From positions 62,001 to 126,000 of the forward strand of contig JAGOJU010000003.1 in NCBI GenBank assembly GCA_017994935.1: a DNA stretch of 64,000 nt, read 5' to 3'. The DNA is from Opitutaceae bacterium. GTDB lineage: Bacteria > Verrucomicrobiota > Verrucomicrobiia > Opitutales > Opitutaceae. Positions 44,801 through 53,970 of the stretch are shown here, in pieces (positions within the stretch are counted from its first letter, which is position 1; each line of letters begins with the position of its first letter). The position numbers were made by a program, and so were the translations under genes. The notes below the pieces were generated by a model. It was given only the letters and a program-made list of their open reading frames with translations. It was not told the origin of the DNA and did not search any database.

Positions 44801-46534
44801 ATGGCCGGCCTACAGCTTTCAGGACTCGCGTCAGGATTCGATTGGAAATCCCTTGTGGACAGCCTGATGGAGCTCGAGCGCACCCCCATCACGCGCCTTC
44901 AGGCCGAAAAGACCATCAACGACAGGAAGGTGAGCGCGCTTTCCGGTCTGAACACCCGCCTGGCCGAACTCAAGACCGCGACGACATCGCTGAAGGCCTC
45001 CGGACTCTTCGATGGCCGCTCCGCTGCATCCACCACAACGAACTCCAACTGGCTTGCCACGGCAGGTTCGGGCACCGCAACGGGAAATTATACGTTCAAC
45101 ATTCTGGAACTGGCAACGAATGCACGTCGCCTGGGAGCCAATGACGTCGGCATGGGTATCGCACCTACGGCCGACGTTTCCGGAGTGACCCTCGCCACGC
45201 TCCCGACGTCAACCGCGGTCAAGGCCGGCACCTTCACCGTGAATGGAAGCGCTGTCACCGTGGATCTCACGGATTCACTTGCCGACGTCTTCACAAAGAT
45301 TTCCACCGCGACCGCCGGTTCCGTCACGGCTGCCTACAACCCGGCGACCGACAGGATCGAACTCAACAGCGCATCCGAAATTGTCCTGGGTGCGTCGAAC
45401 GACACGTCAAACTTTCTCGCAGTCAGCCGCCTTGGCAACAACGGCACCGGTGCGATCAGCAGCACGTCAGCGCTCGGCACCACGCGGCTGTCGACTCCTC
45501 TCGTCGATGCCCGTCTGAAAAACGCGATCACCGCAGTTGATGGCTCCGGCGCCGGTTCATTCTCTGTGAACGGCGTGAGCATCGCCTACAACGTCAATAC
45601 CGACTCCCTTTCCACGATCCTCGGCAGGATAAATGCTTCCTCCGCCGGAGTGACGGCTTCGTTCGACACGATGAACGACCGGGTGGTACTGACCAACAAG
45701 ACAACCGGGGATGTCGGACTTTCCGTTTCCGAAGCAGCAGGCGGTCTGCTCGATGCAATCGGGCTCACGTCGTCCTCCACGCTCGAACGCGGCAGGAATG
45801 CGCGTTACACGCTCAATGGAGGCCCTGAACTCACGAGCGCGAGCAACACCCTCGATGGCGGATCGCACGGCGTCGAGGGCCTGTCCGTCACTGCCAGGAG
45901 CCAGGCTTCGGAAACCATCGCGGTCACTGCAAACACGACCGCAATGCGTACGGCAATCGACGGTTTTGTCACCAAATTCAATGCCGTTCAAACCTACATC
46001 GACGAGCAGACCAAGGTGACCGCCTCCAATGGCAAGGTCACTGCCGCGCTGCTCAGCAGCAATCGGGAAATCCAGGAATGGGCGCGAACCCTCCGTTCCT
46101 CGGCATTCGGCTCGATCGCAGGACTGGACGGCACGATCAGGCGCCTTGATGATCTTGGAATCGATTTCACTTCGGGAACGTCGAATCTCACGGTGAAGGA
46201 TGCCTCGAAACTCGATGCGGCACTGCTGAACAGCGCCGGAGATGTCGAACGTTTCTTCAATTTCGATACCACGGGGTTCTCCGCAAAATTTGTTTCATTC
46301 ATCGACAACACCACCGGCCTTACGGGCACAGGGGGTGCACTTGGTGCCCAGACGACAGCGCTCAACAACAGTTCGAAGAGCATCGACGACCAGATCGCCG
46401 CGATCGAGCGCCAGTTGACACAACGGCGCTCGCAACTGGAGGCGGGGTTCATTGCAATGGAGACTGCCCAGGCCCAGTTGCAGCAGATGCAGGCACAGCT
46501 CACCAACGCGTTCAGCCAGCCCACCACAAAATGA
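44801..46534 (+). CDS. fliD: Flagellar hook-associated protein 2 FliD (filament cap)
   Basis: The frame is open from 44648, but the ATG at 44801 begins the conserved FliD N-terminus, GLASGFDWKSLVDSLMELER, and gives 577 residues. The N-terminal coiled coil continues to about residue 75. A central Ser/Thr-rich beta region follows, and the C-terminal FliD_C coiled coil includes DQIAAIERQLTQRRSQLEAG and LQQMQAQLTNAF. It caps the growing filament and folds exported flagellin. It is divergent from the flagellins and overlaps the lipoprotein gene by 4 bp. Confidence 0.93.
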   Translation: MAGLQLSGLASGFDWKSLVDSLMELERTPITRLQAEKTINDRKVSALSGLNTRLAELKTATTSLKASGLFDGRSAASTTTNSNWLATAGSGTATGNYTFNILELATNARRLGANDVGMGIAPTADVSGVTLATLPTSTAVKAGTFTVNGSAVTVDLTDSLADVFTKISTATAGSVTAAYNPATDRIELNSASEIVLGASNDTSNFLAVSRLGNNGTGAISSTSALGTTRLSTPLVDARLKNAITAVDGSGAGSFSVNGVSIAYNVNTDSLSTILGRINASSAGVTASFDTMNDRVVLTNKTTGDVGLSVSEAAGGLLDAIGLTSSSTLERGRNARYTLNGGPELTSASNTLDGGSHGVEGLSVTARSQASETIAVTANTTAMRTAIDGFVTKFNAVQTYIDEQTKVTASNGKVTAALLSSNREIQEWARTLRSSAFGSIAGLDGTIRRLDDLGIDFTSGTSNLTVKDASKLDAALLNSAGDVERFFNFDTTGFSAKFVSFIDNTTGLTGTGGALGAQTTALNNSSKSIDDQIAAIERQLTQRRSQLEAGFIAMETAQAQLQQMQAQLTNAFSQPTTK

Positions 46535-47199
46535 TCCGCCGGAAGCTTAAGGAAACGCTTGCGCTCGGAGTCATGTGCCTGGCTTTCGCCGGTTGCGAAT
46601 CGGTTCCCAGAATCGATCACGCCCGCACAGGCCCCTACTATGCCCCGACGAACGTGCGCGGAGTCGACCGTCTCCCGGCAACAGTCAGGCGCATCGCGAT
46701 CCTTCCGGTCGCGGGATTGCCGGATATTCCCGAGGCCAACCTCGCACGCCTCGACGATTCATTTCTTGCGGAACTCAATCGTTCGGCGCGGGCCGAGGCA
46801 GTCTTCGTATCACGCGACCTGTTGGCCAGGCTCGCCGGTGCACGGCAGCTTTCCTCCGCGGAACCCCTTCCCCACGATCTCCTTTCGAGACTGAAGGGCG
46901 CAACCTCGGCCGACGCAGTCCTCTTTGTCGATTTGACCGCCTACTCGCCCTATCCTCCCTTGAAGCTCGGAATCCGATCCAAGCTCATCGATATCACCTC
47001 CGGCGAAATCCTATGGGCCTTTGACAATCTCTTTGATGCCAATGAGCCCTCGGTCGTCAACGCAGCCCGTCGGCATTATCTCGACTTCAATTCCTCGGAA
47101 GGCGGAAAGGGCGACCTGAGCTCAACCGTTTTGCAGAATCCGACCCGTTTTGGCGGCTATGCAGCCTTTTCGACGTTCGTAACATTACCCAAAAGGTAA
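46531..47199 (+). CDS. Predicted lipoprotein downstream of fliD
   Basis: This 222-residue protein has a lipoprotein signal (LAFAGC, Cys22). After a proline-rich stretch the mature part has RRIAILPVAGLPDIP and SADAVLFVDLTAYSPYPPLKLG, reminiscent of outer-membrane-associated lipoproteins of the LpoB/CsgG/FlgO kind that sense or support cell-surface structures, but I cannot assign a family. Its ATG overlaps the fliD stop (ATGA), so it is cotranslated with the filament cap and probably has a flagellum-related role. Confidence 0.75.
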   Translation: MIRRKLKETLALGVMCLAFAGCESVPRIDHARTGPYYAPTNVRGVDRLPATVRRIAILPVAGLPDIPEANLARLDDSFLAELNRSARAEAVFVSRDLLARLAGARQLSSAEPLPHDLLSRLKGATSADAVLFVDLTAYSPYPPLKLGIRSKLIDITSGEILWAFDNLFDANEPSVVNAARRHYLDFNSSEGGKGDLSSTVLQNPTRFGGYAAFSTFVTLPKR

Positions 47200-47325
47200 A
47201 ATTTTGACGCTCTTTTCTCAACCCAGCCCGATTCGAACCGATTTTAATCACCAGCAGACAATCACCAAACGGCGTTCCCTGACACTTCCCAAGAGGGCTG
47301 ACCGTACCACCCACGGAATCCAATC

Positions 47326-47616
47326 ATGATACATCCCACGTCCCAGAGCCTCGGCTCCCATCGAGCAGGCGCCTTGCCGGCCACCAACGGACACGCCACC
47401 ACCCAAAACAAGGTGGAGTCCCCCCAGCCGGACTCCCTCTCGACAACGCATGCAGAGACCCTGCAGCGGGCGCTCGAAGCCACTCCTGAAATCCGCCCTG
47501 AAATGGTGGAACTGGGTCGCAAGCTTGCAAGCGATCCCAACTACCCGCCGCTCGAGATCATCGAACAGCTTTCCAAGCTCTTGATCAACTCGGCAGATCC
47601 CTCGGAGTCGGCCTGA
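47326..47616 (+). CDS. FlgM-like small protein, candidate anti-sigma-28 factor
   Basis: This 96-residue protein has a disordered Ser/Thr/Gln-rich N-terminal half. Its C-terminal segment (about 55-88), EIRPEMVELGRKLASDPNYP followed by PLEIIEQLSKLL, resembles the sigma-binding helices of FlgM, in which an R-x-E/D-V-x2-G/L-K-x-A pattern is followed by Y and an I-A-x-x-L-L helix. Position between fliD and fliS supports this. FlgM binds FliA until the hook is complete and is then secreted. Similarity is by eye only; a conserved unknown flagellar protein remains possible. Confidence 0.6.
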   Translation: MIHPTSQSLGSHRAGALPATNGHATTQNKVESPQPDSLSTTHAETLQRALEATPEIRPEMVELGRKLASDPNYPPLEIIEQLSKLLINSADPSESA

Positions 47617-47626
47617 ATTCTTCTCC

Positions 47627-48055
47627 ATGGCACCTCCCCTCGGTTACGCACGCGCGTACCAAGCCCAGTCCATCCTGACAGCCAGCCCAGGCCAGCTCGT
47701 GCTGATGCTTTTCGACGGCTCCCTGCGATTCCTCAATGTGGCGAGGGAGGCGTTCTCCCAGGAGGAGGATAGCCCACGTCGTATTGAAAACATCAATACA
47801 GCGCTGGTCCGGGCCCAGAATATCATCATTGAGCTGAGGGCGACCTTGAATCTCTCGGAGGGGGGCGACTACGCGGCAAATCTCGATCGCCTGTACGAAT
47901 ACTATCTTCGCCGCCTGATCGAAGCCAACATCAGGAAGCAGGTTGAACCCGTGATTGAAGTCTCGCAATTGATCCAGCAACTTCGCGACGGCTGGGCTGA
48001 GATGCTTCGCAAGGAAGACTCGTGCCGCTATGGCACCGCCCAAGGCGTCGCCTAA
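47627..48055 (+). CDS. fliS: Flagellin export chaperone FliS
   Basis: This 142-residue all-helical protein shows the FliS N-terminus RAYQAQSILTASPGQLVLML and FDGSLRFL, the helix RAQNIIIELRATLNLSEGGD, and LDRLYEYYLRRLIEANIRKQ. It binds the C-terminal D0 helix of flagellin in the cytoplasm and prevents premature polymerisation. It starts 10 bp after the FlgM-like gene and overlaps the next ORF by one base (TAATG). Confidence 0.94.
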   Translation: MAPPLGYARAYQAQSILTASPGQLVLMLFDGSLRFLNVAREAFSQEEDSPRRIENINTALVRAQNIIIELRATLNLSEGGDYAANLDRLYEYYLRRLIEANIRKQVEPVIEVSQLIQQLRDGWAEMLRKEDSCRYGTAQGVA

Positions 48056-48444
48056 TGACCATGGAACGTCCCCTTCAAACCGTCGAACGGCTCATCGGAG
48101 CCTTGGAAATCCTCGCAGGGCAGGAGTCCATCCAGCTGGCCGAGGAGTCATGGATCGAACTGGCGGCAACCCAGGAACGCGCCGCCGCGATCGTCGATCG
48201 CCTGTCGGCACTGATGTCCGACAACAAGGTCCGCTTCGGTCTTCCCCCCGATATTTTCACCCGTGCGCACGCCATCACCCGCGCGCAGGGGATCAAGATC
48301 GCAATGCTCGACGAGTGCATGAAGGCGACAGAGGCAGAGCTCAAGGCCCTGCTTTCTTCCCAGCAACGCCTCCGTTCCGTCAAACCCGCCTACCGCAATC
48401 GTATGGGCGACGGCACCCCCGGCTCTTTTCACGCGCAAGGCTGA
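48055..48444 (+). CDS. Small helical protein in the FliT/FlgN position of the flagellar cluster
   Basis: This 129-residue predicted helical protein reads VERLIGALEILAGQESIQLA, AATQERAAAIVDRLSALMS and an amphipathic helix AELKALLSSQQRLRSVKPAY, followed by a flexible tail RNRMGDGTPGSF. The ATG overlaps the fliS stop by one base. Genes in this place usually encode FliT or FlgN-type export chaperones, which are also small, helical and poorly conserved. The function is therefore a positional inference. Confidence 0.65.
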   Translation: MTMERPLQTVERLIGALEILAGQESIQLAEESWIELAATQERAAAIVDRLSALMSDNKVRFGLPPDIFTRAHAITRAQGIKIAMLDECMKATEAELKALLSSQQRLRSVKPAYRNRMGDGTPGSFHAQG

Positions 48445-48582
48445 GTCCTTGCTGTCCGGAGTCTGCTGCCCCGCATTGTCCAACACCGTGCGGTCAACCA
48501 CCACGTCGACTTCCCCTCAAGGGGCACGACACTCATTCAAGCGCACAACCTGAGCGATCAAGTCCCCAATGGACCGGTATTC

Positions 48583-48972
48583 TCAGACCACCGTGGCAAG
48601 CGGTTCGACTCCAATTTCCTCCCGGGCGATGCCGCGGGTCTGGTTCGGAAGCGCTCCCTGGGTTCCAGCGAGCCACGCAAGCGCAATGCCTTCTGCCGAA
48701 GCTCGCCAATCGTGAGACCGTCCCTGGGGATAGATCGAATGGATCACTGCATCCGGCTGACCAGGCCACACGAGTGCGGCTTTGACGCAAATCTGCCCAC
48801 TCGCCAGGGAATAGCTCTGGAGGGAAATGCTCCCGCCATCTTCAAACAGCATCCGGGCCAGTCCCTTTTGGTAACTCACGGACCGTTGGACAGGATGCTT
48901 CGCACTTGCGACTCCTTGTTCAATCAATGCGTGCTGGACTTTGGAGAGCAGCGACAAGAGACGTGGCGCCAT
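48583..48972 (-). CDS. Protein of unknown function (129 aa)
   Basis: This 129-residue frame on the minus strand between the flagellar chaperone genes and the sensor kinase has no signal peptide or membrane segment. It begins with a helix (LLSLLSKVQHALIEQG) and then strands such as SISLQSYSLASGQICVKAAL. Its composition is ordinary for a coding region and no better frame exists on the other strand. I do not recognise a family. It is divergent from the histidine kinase with 127 bp between them. Confidence 0.55.
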   Translation of the reverse strand: MAPRLLSLLSKVQHALIEQGVASAKHPVQRSVSYQKGLARMLFEDGGSISLQSYSLASGQICVKAALVWPGQPDAVIHSIYPQGRSHDWRASAEGIALAWLAGTQGALPNQTRGIAREEIGVEPLATVV

Positions 48973-49099
48973 ACAGGAAAGGTGTTAAGCGTGCTTCGGC
49001 TCATTTTTCCCCCATCTTAAACATGGATCTTCAATATCACCGGGTTTTCAGTCCTTTGTCCTGACTCGGTGACATCCGATTGATCTTCCTCTTCAGGCG

Positions 49100-51427
49100 A
49101 TGACCCCAAATGAAATGCAACCTTTCCTCGCTACGGGCGAAAAGTTCGCATTGTTAGGGGGGCCCATGCAGCAGTTCCTCGCAAATTCGCGGGATGGGAT
49201 CGCAATCCTGGACCCCAAATCCGGCTGTCAGATCGTGCAGGTGAATCTCGCCTTTGAACGGCTGACCCACCTCCAGCAATCGGAAGCCGTCGGCAAATTC
49301 CTGCACGCCCTGCTTCCCTCTGAGCAATGGGATGCGCTCAAGGAAAGCCTCCATTGCTCGCAGCTCTTTCGAGGCATAGTCAAAGTCTGCCGGGACAACA
49401 CGCGGGTGGTCCACCTTGATGCGACCGCATTTCCGATGCTGGGAGCCGAAAACGATCGAGATCTCTGGATGGTGGCCCTTCGCGATGCGTCAGAAGCCGT
49501 CGAAAGGGATCATGCCCTGCAGCTCAGTGAAGAGCATCACCGCCTGCTGGCCGAGGCCATACGCGATCTTGTCGTCGTTCATCGCCCCCAGGATGGTCAC
49601 TGCCTGTATGCGTCGCCCGCATCGCGAACGATCCTCGGATACGAGCCCCAGGAAATGGCCGCCCGTTCCCTGCATGACCTGATACACCCTGAGAGCCTCT
49701 CGCTCGCCCGCAAGGTCTTCGACGGTCATGTCAATGGGCGCCCGGAAACGACGTTCATTCACCAGATGCACCGCAAGGATGGCCGGGCTGTCTGGGTTGA
49801 AACAACCAGCCAGACCCGATTCAGCTCGGAAGGAGTGCCGGAAATCGTTTCGACAATACGCGACATCAGCCGGCGAAAGGCCGCTGAAGCCTCCCTCACT
49901 GCCATGCACGGGCTGCTGAGTGCCGTCTATGAAGCAGTCCCGCTGGGGCTCTGCCTTCTCGACAGCCGCAACCAGGTGCAGCTCTGCAATCGCGCATTCT
50001 CCATCCACTTTGCCGCCGAACCCGCCGATCTGGCTGGCCGTCCGATCGCACCGGTCATTCCCCTCTCAAACATTGAATCAGCCACAGTTCGGCCGGGCTC
50101 CCTCCAAACCTTTGATCTCAACCGTCCGGATGGAGGCTGTTTCCCCGCGGAAATCTCCGTCACCAATGTCCGCTTCACCGAGGAGACCTGGCGCCTGCTG
50201 ACGCTGAGCGACCTGTCCGAACGTCGGCGCATCGATGCCAGGCTGCGCGAGGCGGGAAAACTTGAGAGCCTTGCAACCCTCGCAGGGGGCGTGGCCCATG
50301 ACTTCAACAACCTTCTCACCATCATTCTCGGATACGCGGGCCTGCTCGGCGACGCAGCGGACGATCCGGGGACATTGCAACGCGCAACCCGTGCGATCAT
50401 TGATGCTGGCCGTCGCGGGGCTGACGTCGTTCACCAGCTCCAGCTCTTTGCCAGCCAGCATGACGCGGAAATTGTGCCAACTGACCTGCAGGCTCTGATC
50501 GAGGACACCGTCGATCGCACCTGCACCAACTGGACCTCCCAGGTCCACGTCTCGTGCACGTTCAACCATACCCATTCCACCGTTCCGATCGATCCCACTC
50601 AGGTGGCCCTTGGCCTGAGACAGCTCCTGCAGAATGCATGCGACGCCCTACCTCAGGGCGGCACAATCAGTATCCGCACATCGGAGTCGCCCGCAGGGAG
50701 CCTCCCGACAGGCGAGCATCCCGAGGCGATCTGGGTGACAATTGAGGACAACGGAAGCGGGATGGATGATTCGACGCGTGCCCGTATCTTCGAACCGTTT
50801 TTTGCGAAGGACCGAGGGTCGTCCGTTCGCGGCCTCGGGCTTGCTGTCGTCTATGGGATCATGCGCGCCCACCGGGGAACGATCGAAGTCGACAGCAAAC
50901 CTGGTCTGGGGACGCGGGTGCATCTGGCATTTCCTCGGTCGGTTCCCGCAGGCGCCCATGATTCACATTCAACCACGGCTCAGGTGGAGGGCAGGCAGGC
51001 GCAACCTCCGGAAAAATACGTGCTCGTGGTCGAGGACGAGGCCGAAATCGGTCATCTCTGGGAGAAAATATTCAGGTCGGAGGCCATACCCATGTTCTGG
51101 GCCCGGGATGCTGAGGAGGCACTGCGCCTCTTCTCCGAGCACCACCATGAGATCGGGCTTCTTTTTTCCGACATCGGACTGCCGGGCATGAATGGATGGC
51201 AGTTGGCCCAGCGCATCAGGGAAGAACATCCGGGCATCCCCGTGATCCTTGCGAGCGGCGCCTTCAAACCCGGTGACCGCTCTCTGGCGGATCTGGACGA
51301 ACCCGTCGTATGCCTGCCGAAACCCTTTCCACCCTCGGAAATCGTGAGTCGCATTCGTACGCTCCTTCCCACAGGCAGACAGCCCCGACACATTCCGGGC
51401 TTTCCTGACCCACACGAAGCGGATTGA
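49100..51427 (+). CDS. Hybrid sensor histidine kinase with PAS domains and receiver
   Basis: This 775-residue protein has no membrane segments, so it is probably a cytoplasmic sensor. Three PAS-type domains are visible (about 18-135, 140-260 and 265-385). A HisKA H-box follows with His400 (GGVAHDFNNLLTIILGYAGL), then a HATPase with N box LLQNACDALPQGG, G1 IEDNGSGMDD and G2 RGLGLAVVYGI. A C-terminal receiver has the phospho-acceptor Asp691 (LLFSDIGLPGMNG). Its stop is close to the start of the sigma-54 activator gene, so the two form a two-component pair. Given the adjacent flagellar genes, it may control flagellar transcription, as FleS/FlrB do, but this is inferred. Confidence 0.92.
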   Translation: MTPNEMQPFLATGEKFALLGGPMQQFLANSRDGIAILDPKSGCQIVQVNLAFERLTHLQQSEAVGKFLHALLPSEQWDALKESLHCSQLFRGIVKVCRDNTRVVHLDATAFPMLGAENDRDLWMVALRDASEAVERDHALQLSEEHHRLLAEAIRDLVVVHRPQDGHCLYASPASRTILGYEPQEMAARSLHDLIHPESLSLARKVFDGHVNGRPETTFIHQMHRKDGRAVWVETTSQTRFSSEGVPEIVSTIRDISRRKAAEASLTAMHGLLSAVYEAVPLGLCLLDSRNQVQLCNRAFSIHFAAEPADLAGRPIAPVIPLSNIESATVRPGSLQTFDLNRPDGGCFPAEISVTNVRFTEETWRLLTLSDLSERRRIDARLREAGKLESLATLAGGVAHDFNNLLTIILGYAGLLGDAADDPGTLQRATRAIIDAGRRGADVVHQLQLFASQHDAEIVPTDLQALIEDTVDRTCTNWTSQVHVSCTFNHTHSTVPIDPTQVALGLRQLLQNACDALPQGGTISIRTSESPAGSLPTGEHPEAIWVTIEDNGSGMDDSTRARIFEPFFAKDRGSSVRGLGLAVVYGIMRAHRGTIEVDSKPGLGTRVHLAFPRSVPAGAHDSHSTTAQVEGRQAQPPEKYVLVVEDEAEIGHLWEKIFRSEAIPMFWARDAEEALRLFSEHHHEIGLLFSDIGLPGMNGWQLAQRIREEHPGIPVILASGAFKPGDRSLADLDEPVVCLPKPFPPSEIVSRIRTLLPTGRQPRHIPGFPDPHEAD

Positions 51428-51465
51428 ATCCCGTTCGCTTCCGCCCTACGGAAAAGACCCAGCCC

Positions 51466-53034
51466 ATGTCCCTTGAACGAATCCTGGTCCTCGACGACGA
51501 GCCCATCATCCAAAAAGTCCTGGAGGAACTGTTTCGCCGGAAAAAGTACACTGTCAGCATCGCCGGCTCCATCGCCCAGGCTGAGGCCCTGCTCGCCCGT
51601 GAAAGTTTCGATCTGGTAATGCTGGATGTCCGTCTTCCCGATGGCGATGGCCAGCAGCTGCTCGAGCGCCTCGCCGCGCTGCCCGACCGGCCGCTCGTGG
51701 TCATGATGACGGGGCATGGAACGATCGAAAGCGCGGTCGCCTGCATGCGCGGAGGCGCCTTCGACTACCTGATCAAGCCGTTCTCCCCCTCCCAGATCGA
51801 GATCGTCCTCAAAAAGGCCGACGCCTTTCGCCAACTCGTCAAGGTCAACCGATACTTCAGCGAACAGGATGGCGGTGACGGGGATCTGCTGGGAAGGACC
51901 CCTCCAATCCAGCGCCTGCGCCAGCTGATCGAGCGGGTGGCCCCCACCGACGCCACCGTGCTGATCACAGGCGAGAACGGCACCGGAAAGGAAATGGTGG
52001 CGCGGGAACTCTGGAAGAATTCCCCCCGGCGTTCCGAACCCTATATCAAGGTCAACTGTGCCGCCCTCTCGGAACAGTTGATCGAAAGTGAATTGTTCGG
52101 ACATGAAAAGGGTGCATTCACGGGCGCGACGGACCGCCGCGAGGGTCGCTTTGAACTCGCCAACCGCGGCACGCTCCTTCTCGACGAAGTGTCGGAAATC
52201 CCCGCCAACCTCCAGGCAAAGCTGCTGCGGGTGCTCCAGGAACGCGAGTTCGAACGTGTCGGAGGCACCAAGACCATCAAGGTCAATGTCCGCATTCTCG
52301 CGACCTCCAACCGCGACCTCATGCAGTTCGTGGAACGCGGTTCATTCCGGTCTGACCTGTACTACCGCCTGAATGTGTTCCCCATTCATGTCCCTGCCCT
52401 GCGCGAGCGCCCGGATGACATTCTCCTCCTCGCAGAATCCTTTCTTCGCCGCTTTGCGCGCAAGCACGGAGTGAAGATTCCGGGTTTCACCGACAATGCC
52501 TCCAGCGCGCTGATCCATTATCCCTGGCCGGGCAACGTGAGGGAACTGCAGAACACGCTCGAACGCGCGGTCATCCTTTCGGAAAACGGACGCCCCGTCA
52601 CAACGGCAGCTCTCGGCCTGCCCTCGCTGGCCCGTTCCGCCGGTCTCCCCGGCCTGCAGCATCCAGCGGCAGCCTCATCCGCACAGACACCGGCACCCGC
52701 GGCGCCGATGCCCTCTGCCCCTCCCGCGCCCGTTGCATGGACCCCAGCTCCGACAGCCGCCACGCCGGCCATTTCAGAAGAATTCACCGGGCATACCCCA
52801 TCCTTCGAAGGCACTGCGGATCCGGACGCCCCCGAGTCTTCTCCGCAATCGGAGCCGGCGGAGGTCATCCCCCTGAATGAACTGGAAAAGAGAGCCATTC
52901 TTTCGGCTCTGAAAAGCACTGGCGGCAATCGCACCCGTACCGCCGAATTGCTCAACATTTCCATCCGGACCCTGCGCAACAAGATCCAGGAGTATCGCGC
53001 GGACGGAGCCGTGATCGAACCGAGCGGCGATTGA
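51466..53034 (+). CDS. Sigma-54-dependent response regulator (NtrC/FleR-type)
   Basis: From the ATG at 51466, with GGAAAAG upstream, the protein has 522 residues. The receiver domain has Asp54 (LVMLDVRLPDGDG). The AAA+ domain has Walker A GENGTGKE, the sigma-54-contacting GAFTGA (216-221), Walker B TLLLDEVSEIP, and the R-finger region. A C-terminal Fis-type HTH reads GGNRTRTAELLNISIRTLRN. A Pro/Ala-rich linker of about 80 residues separates AAA+ from HTH and is unusually long. An upstream TTG at 51424 is open. Together with the kinase it would switch on sigma-54 promoters, plausibly flagellar. Confidence 0.94.
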   Translation: MSLERILVLDDEPIIQKVLEELFRRKKYTVSIAGSIAQAEALLARESFDLVMLDVRLPDGDGQQLLERLAALPDRPLVVMMTGHGTIESAVACMRGGAFDYLIKPFSPSQIEIVLKKADAFRQLVKVNRYFSEQDGGDGDLLGRTPPIQRLRQLIERVAPTDATVLITGENGTGKEMVARELWKNSPRRSEPYIKVNCAALSEQLIESELFGHEKGAFTGATDRREGRFELANRGTLLLDEVSEIPANLQAKLLRVLQEREFERVGGTKTIKVNVRILATSNRDLMQFVERGSFRSDLYYRLNVFPIHVPALRERPDDILLLAESFLRRFARKHGVKIPGFTDNASSALIHYPWPGNVRELQNTLERAVILSENGRPVTTAALGLPSLARSAGLPGLQHPAAASSAQTPAPAAPMPSAPPAPVAWTPAPTAATPAISEEFTGHTPSFEGTADPDAPESSPQSEPAEVIPLNELEKRAILSALKSTGGNRTRTAELLNISIRTLRNKIQEYRADGAVIEPSGD

Positions 53035-53066
53035 GTCCGCGGCCCGGGCCGCACGTGCGAGCCGGC

Positions 53067-53939
53067 TTATTCGACATTCGCGATCTGCTCGCGAATTCTC
53101 TCTAGTTCATTCTTCAGCTCGATCACAGCACAGGAGATTGCATGGTCGTTCGCCTTGCTTCCCATCGTGTTCGCCTCGCGTCCCATCTCCTGAAGAATGA
53201 ACTCGGCCTTGCGGCCCATCTCCCCATCGGACTTGAGAAGGGCCTTCAGTTGATCGAGGTGACTCCCGAACCGGGTGAGTTCCTCCGACAGGTCGCAGCG
53301 GTCCGCAAACAGCGCGATTTCGCGGAGCACGCGCTCGTCATTCAGTTCCAGTTCGAGGCCCGCCTGGCGAAGCCGTTGCAGCAGTTGCTCCCGGTAATTG
53401 CCCGTCACCTTCGGCGCCCGAGCCGCAATCAGACCGGAATGAGTCGACAGGCTGCCGATCCGCTCCAGCAAATCCACGAGAAGCATCGCTCCCTCCCGCG
53501 CGCGCATTGCGACAAAGTCCCTCAGGGCGGCATCCAGGGCAGCAAACACCTGCTCACGGACCCGCTCCACCGCGGGAGCCTCGTCGAGGTGTCGCTGGGA
53601 ATTGGCGACGCTCCAGAGAAGCTCCGGTGTTGGAGCAAACGGAACCCCGCGCTGCGCCGCCAGCCTGGACAAGCGGTCCAGGAGCCCGCCAATTGCCGCT
53701 TCATCCCAAACGGGCATTGCGATCCCGGTATCGCCACTCAGTTCGAGGTCCACCTGGACCTTGCCCCGCACGGTACATCCCCGGACACGCTCGGAAATCG
53801 CGCCTTCGAGTTCCTCCCATTCTTCCGGAAGCCTGATCGCAAGGTCGAGCAACTTCCGGTTCACCGATCTCACCTGAACCGTGAGCGTGCGAACCCCGAG
53901 TCCGACGCTCGCCCGGCCATATCCTGTCATGCTTCGCAC
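53067..53939 (-). CDS. yicC: YicC-family endoribonuclease
   Basis: This 290-residue protein begins MRSMTGYGRASV and contains VRSVNRKLLDLAIRLPEEW, LRDFVAMRAREGAMLLVDLL, and the C-terminal family signature KAEFILQEMGREANTMGSKA followed by NDHAISCAVIELKNELERIREQ. The E. coli member is an endoribonuclease that affects small-RNA turnover and stationary-phase survival. It lies 31 bp after trpB on the same strand and could be cotranscribed with it. Confidence 0.95.
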   Translation of the reverse strand: MRSMTGYGRASVGLGVRTLTVQVRSVNRKLLDLAIRLPEEWEELEGAISERVRGCTVRGKVQVDLELSGDTGIAMPVWDEAAIGGLLDRLSRLAAQRGVPFAPTPELLWSVANSQRHLDEAPAVERVREQVFAALDAALRDFVAMRAREGAMLLVDLLERIGSLSTHSGLIAARAPKVTGNYREQLLQRLRQAGLELELNDERVLREIALFADRCDLSEELTRFGSHLDQLKALLKSDGEMGRKAEFILQEMGREANTMGSKANDHAISCAVIELKNELERIREQIANVE

Positions 53940-53970
53940 GCGAATGTCCTCGGTTATGCGCGCCGTGAGC

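Noticed and set aside
53039..53052. Perfect palindrome GCGGCCCGGGCCGC between the activator gene and yicC
   Set aside because: There is no T-run on either strand and the sequence is simple GC; not enough to call a terminator or site.
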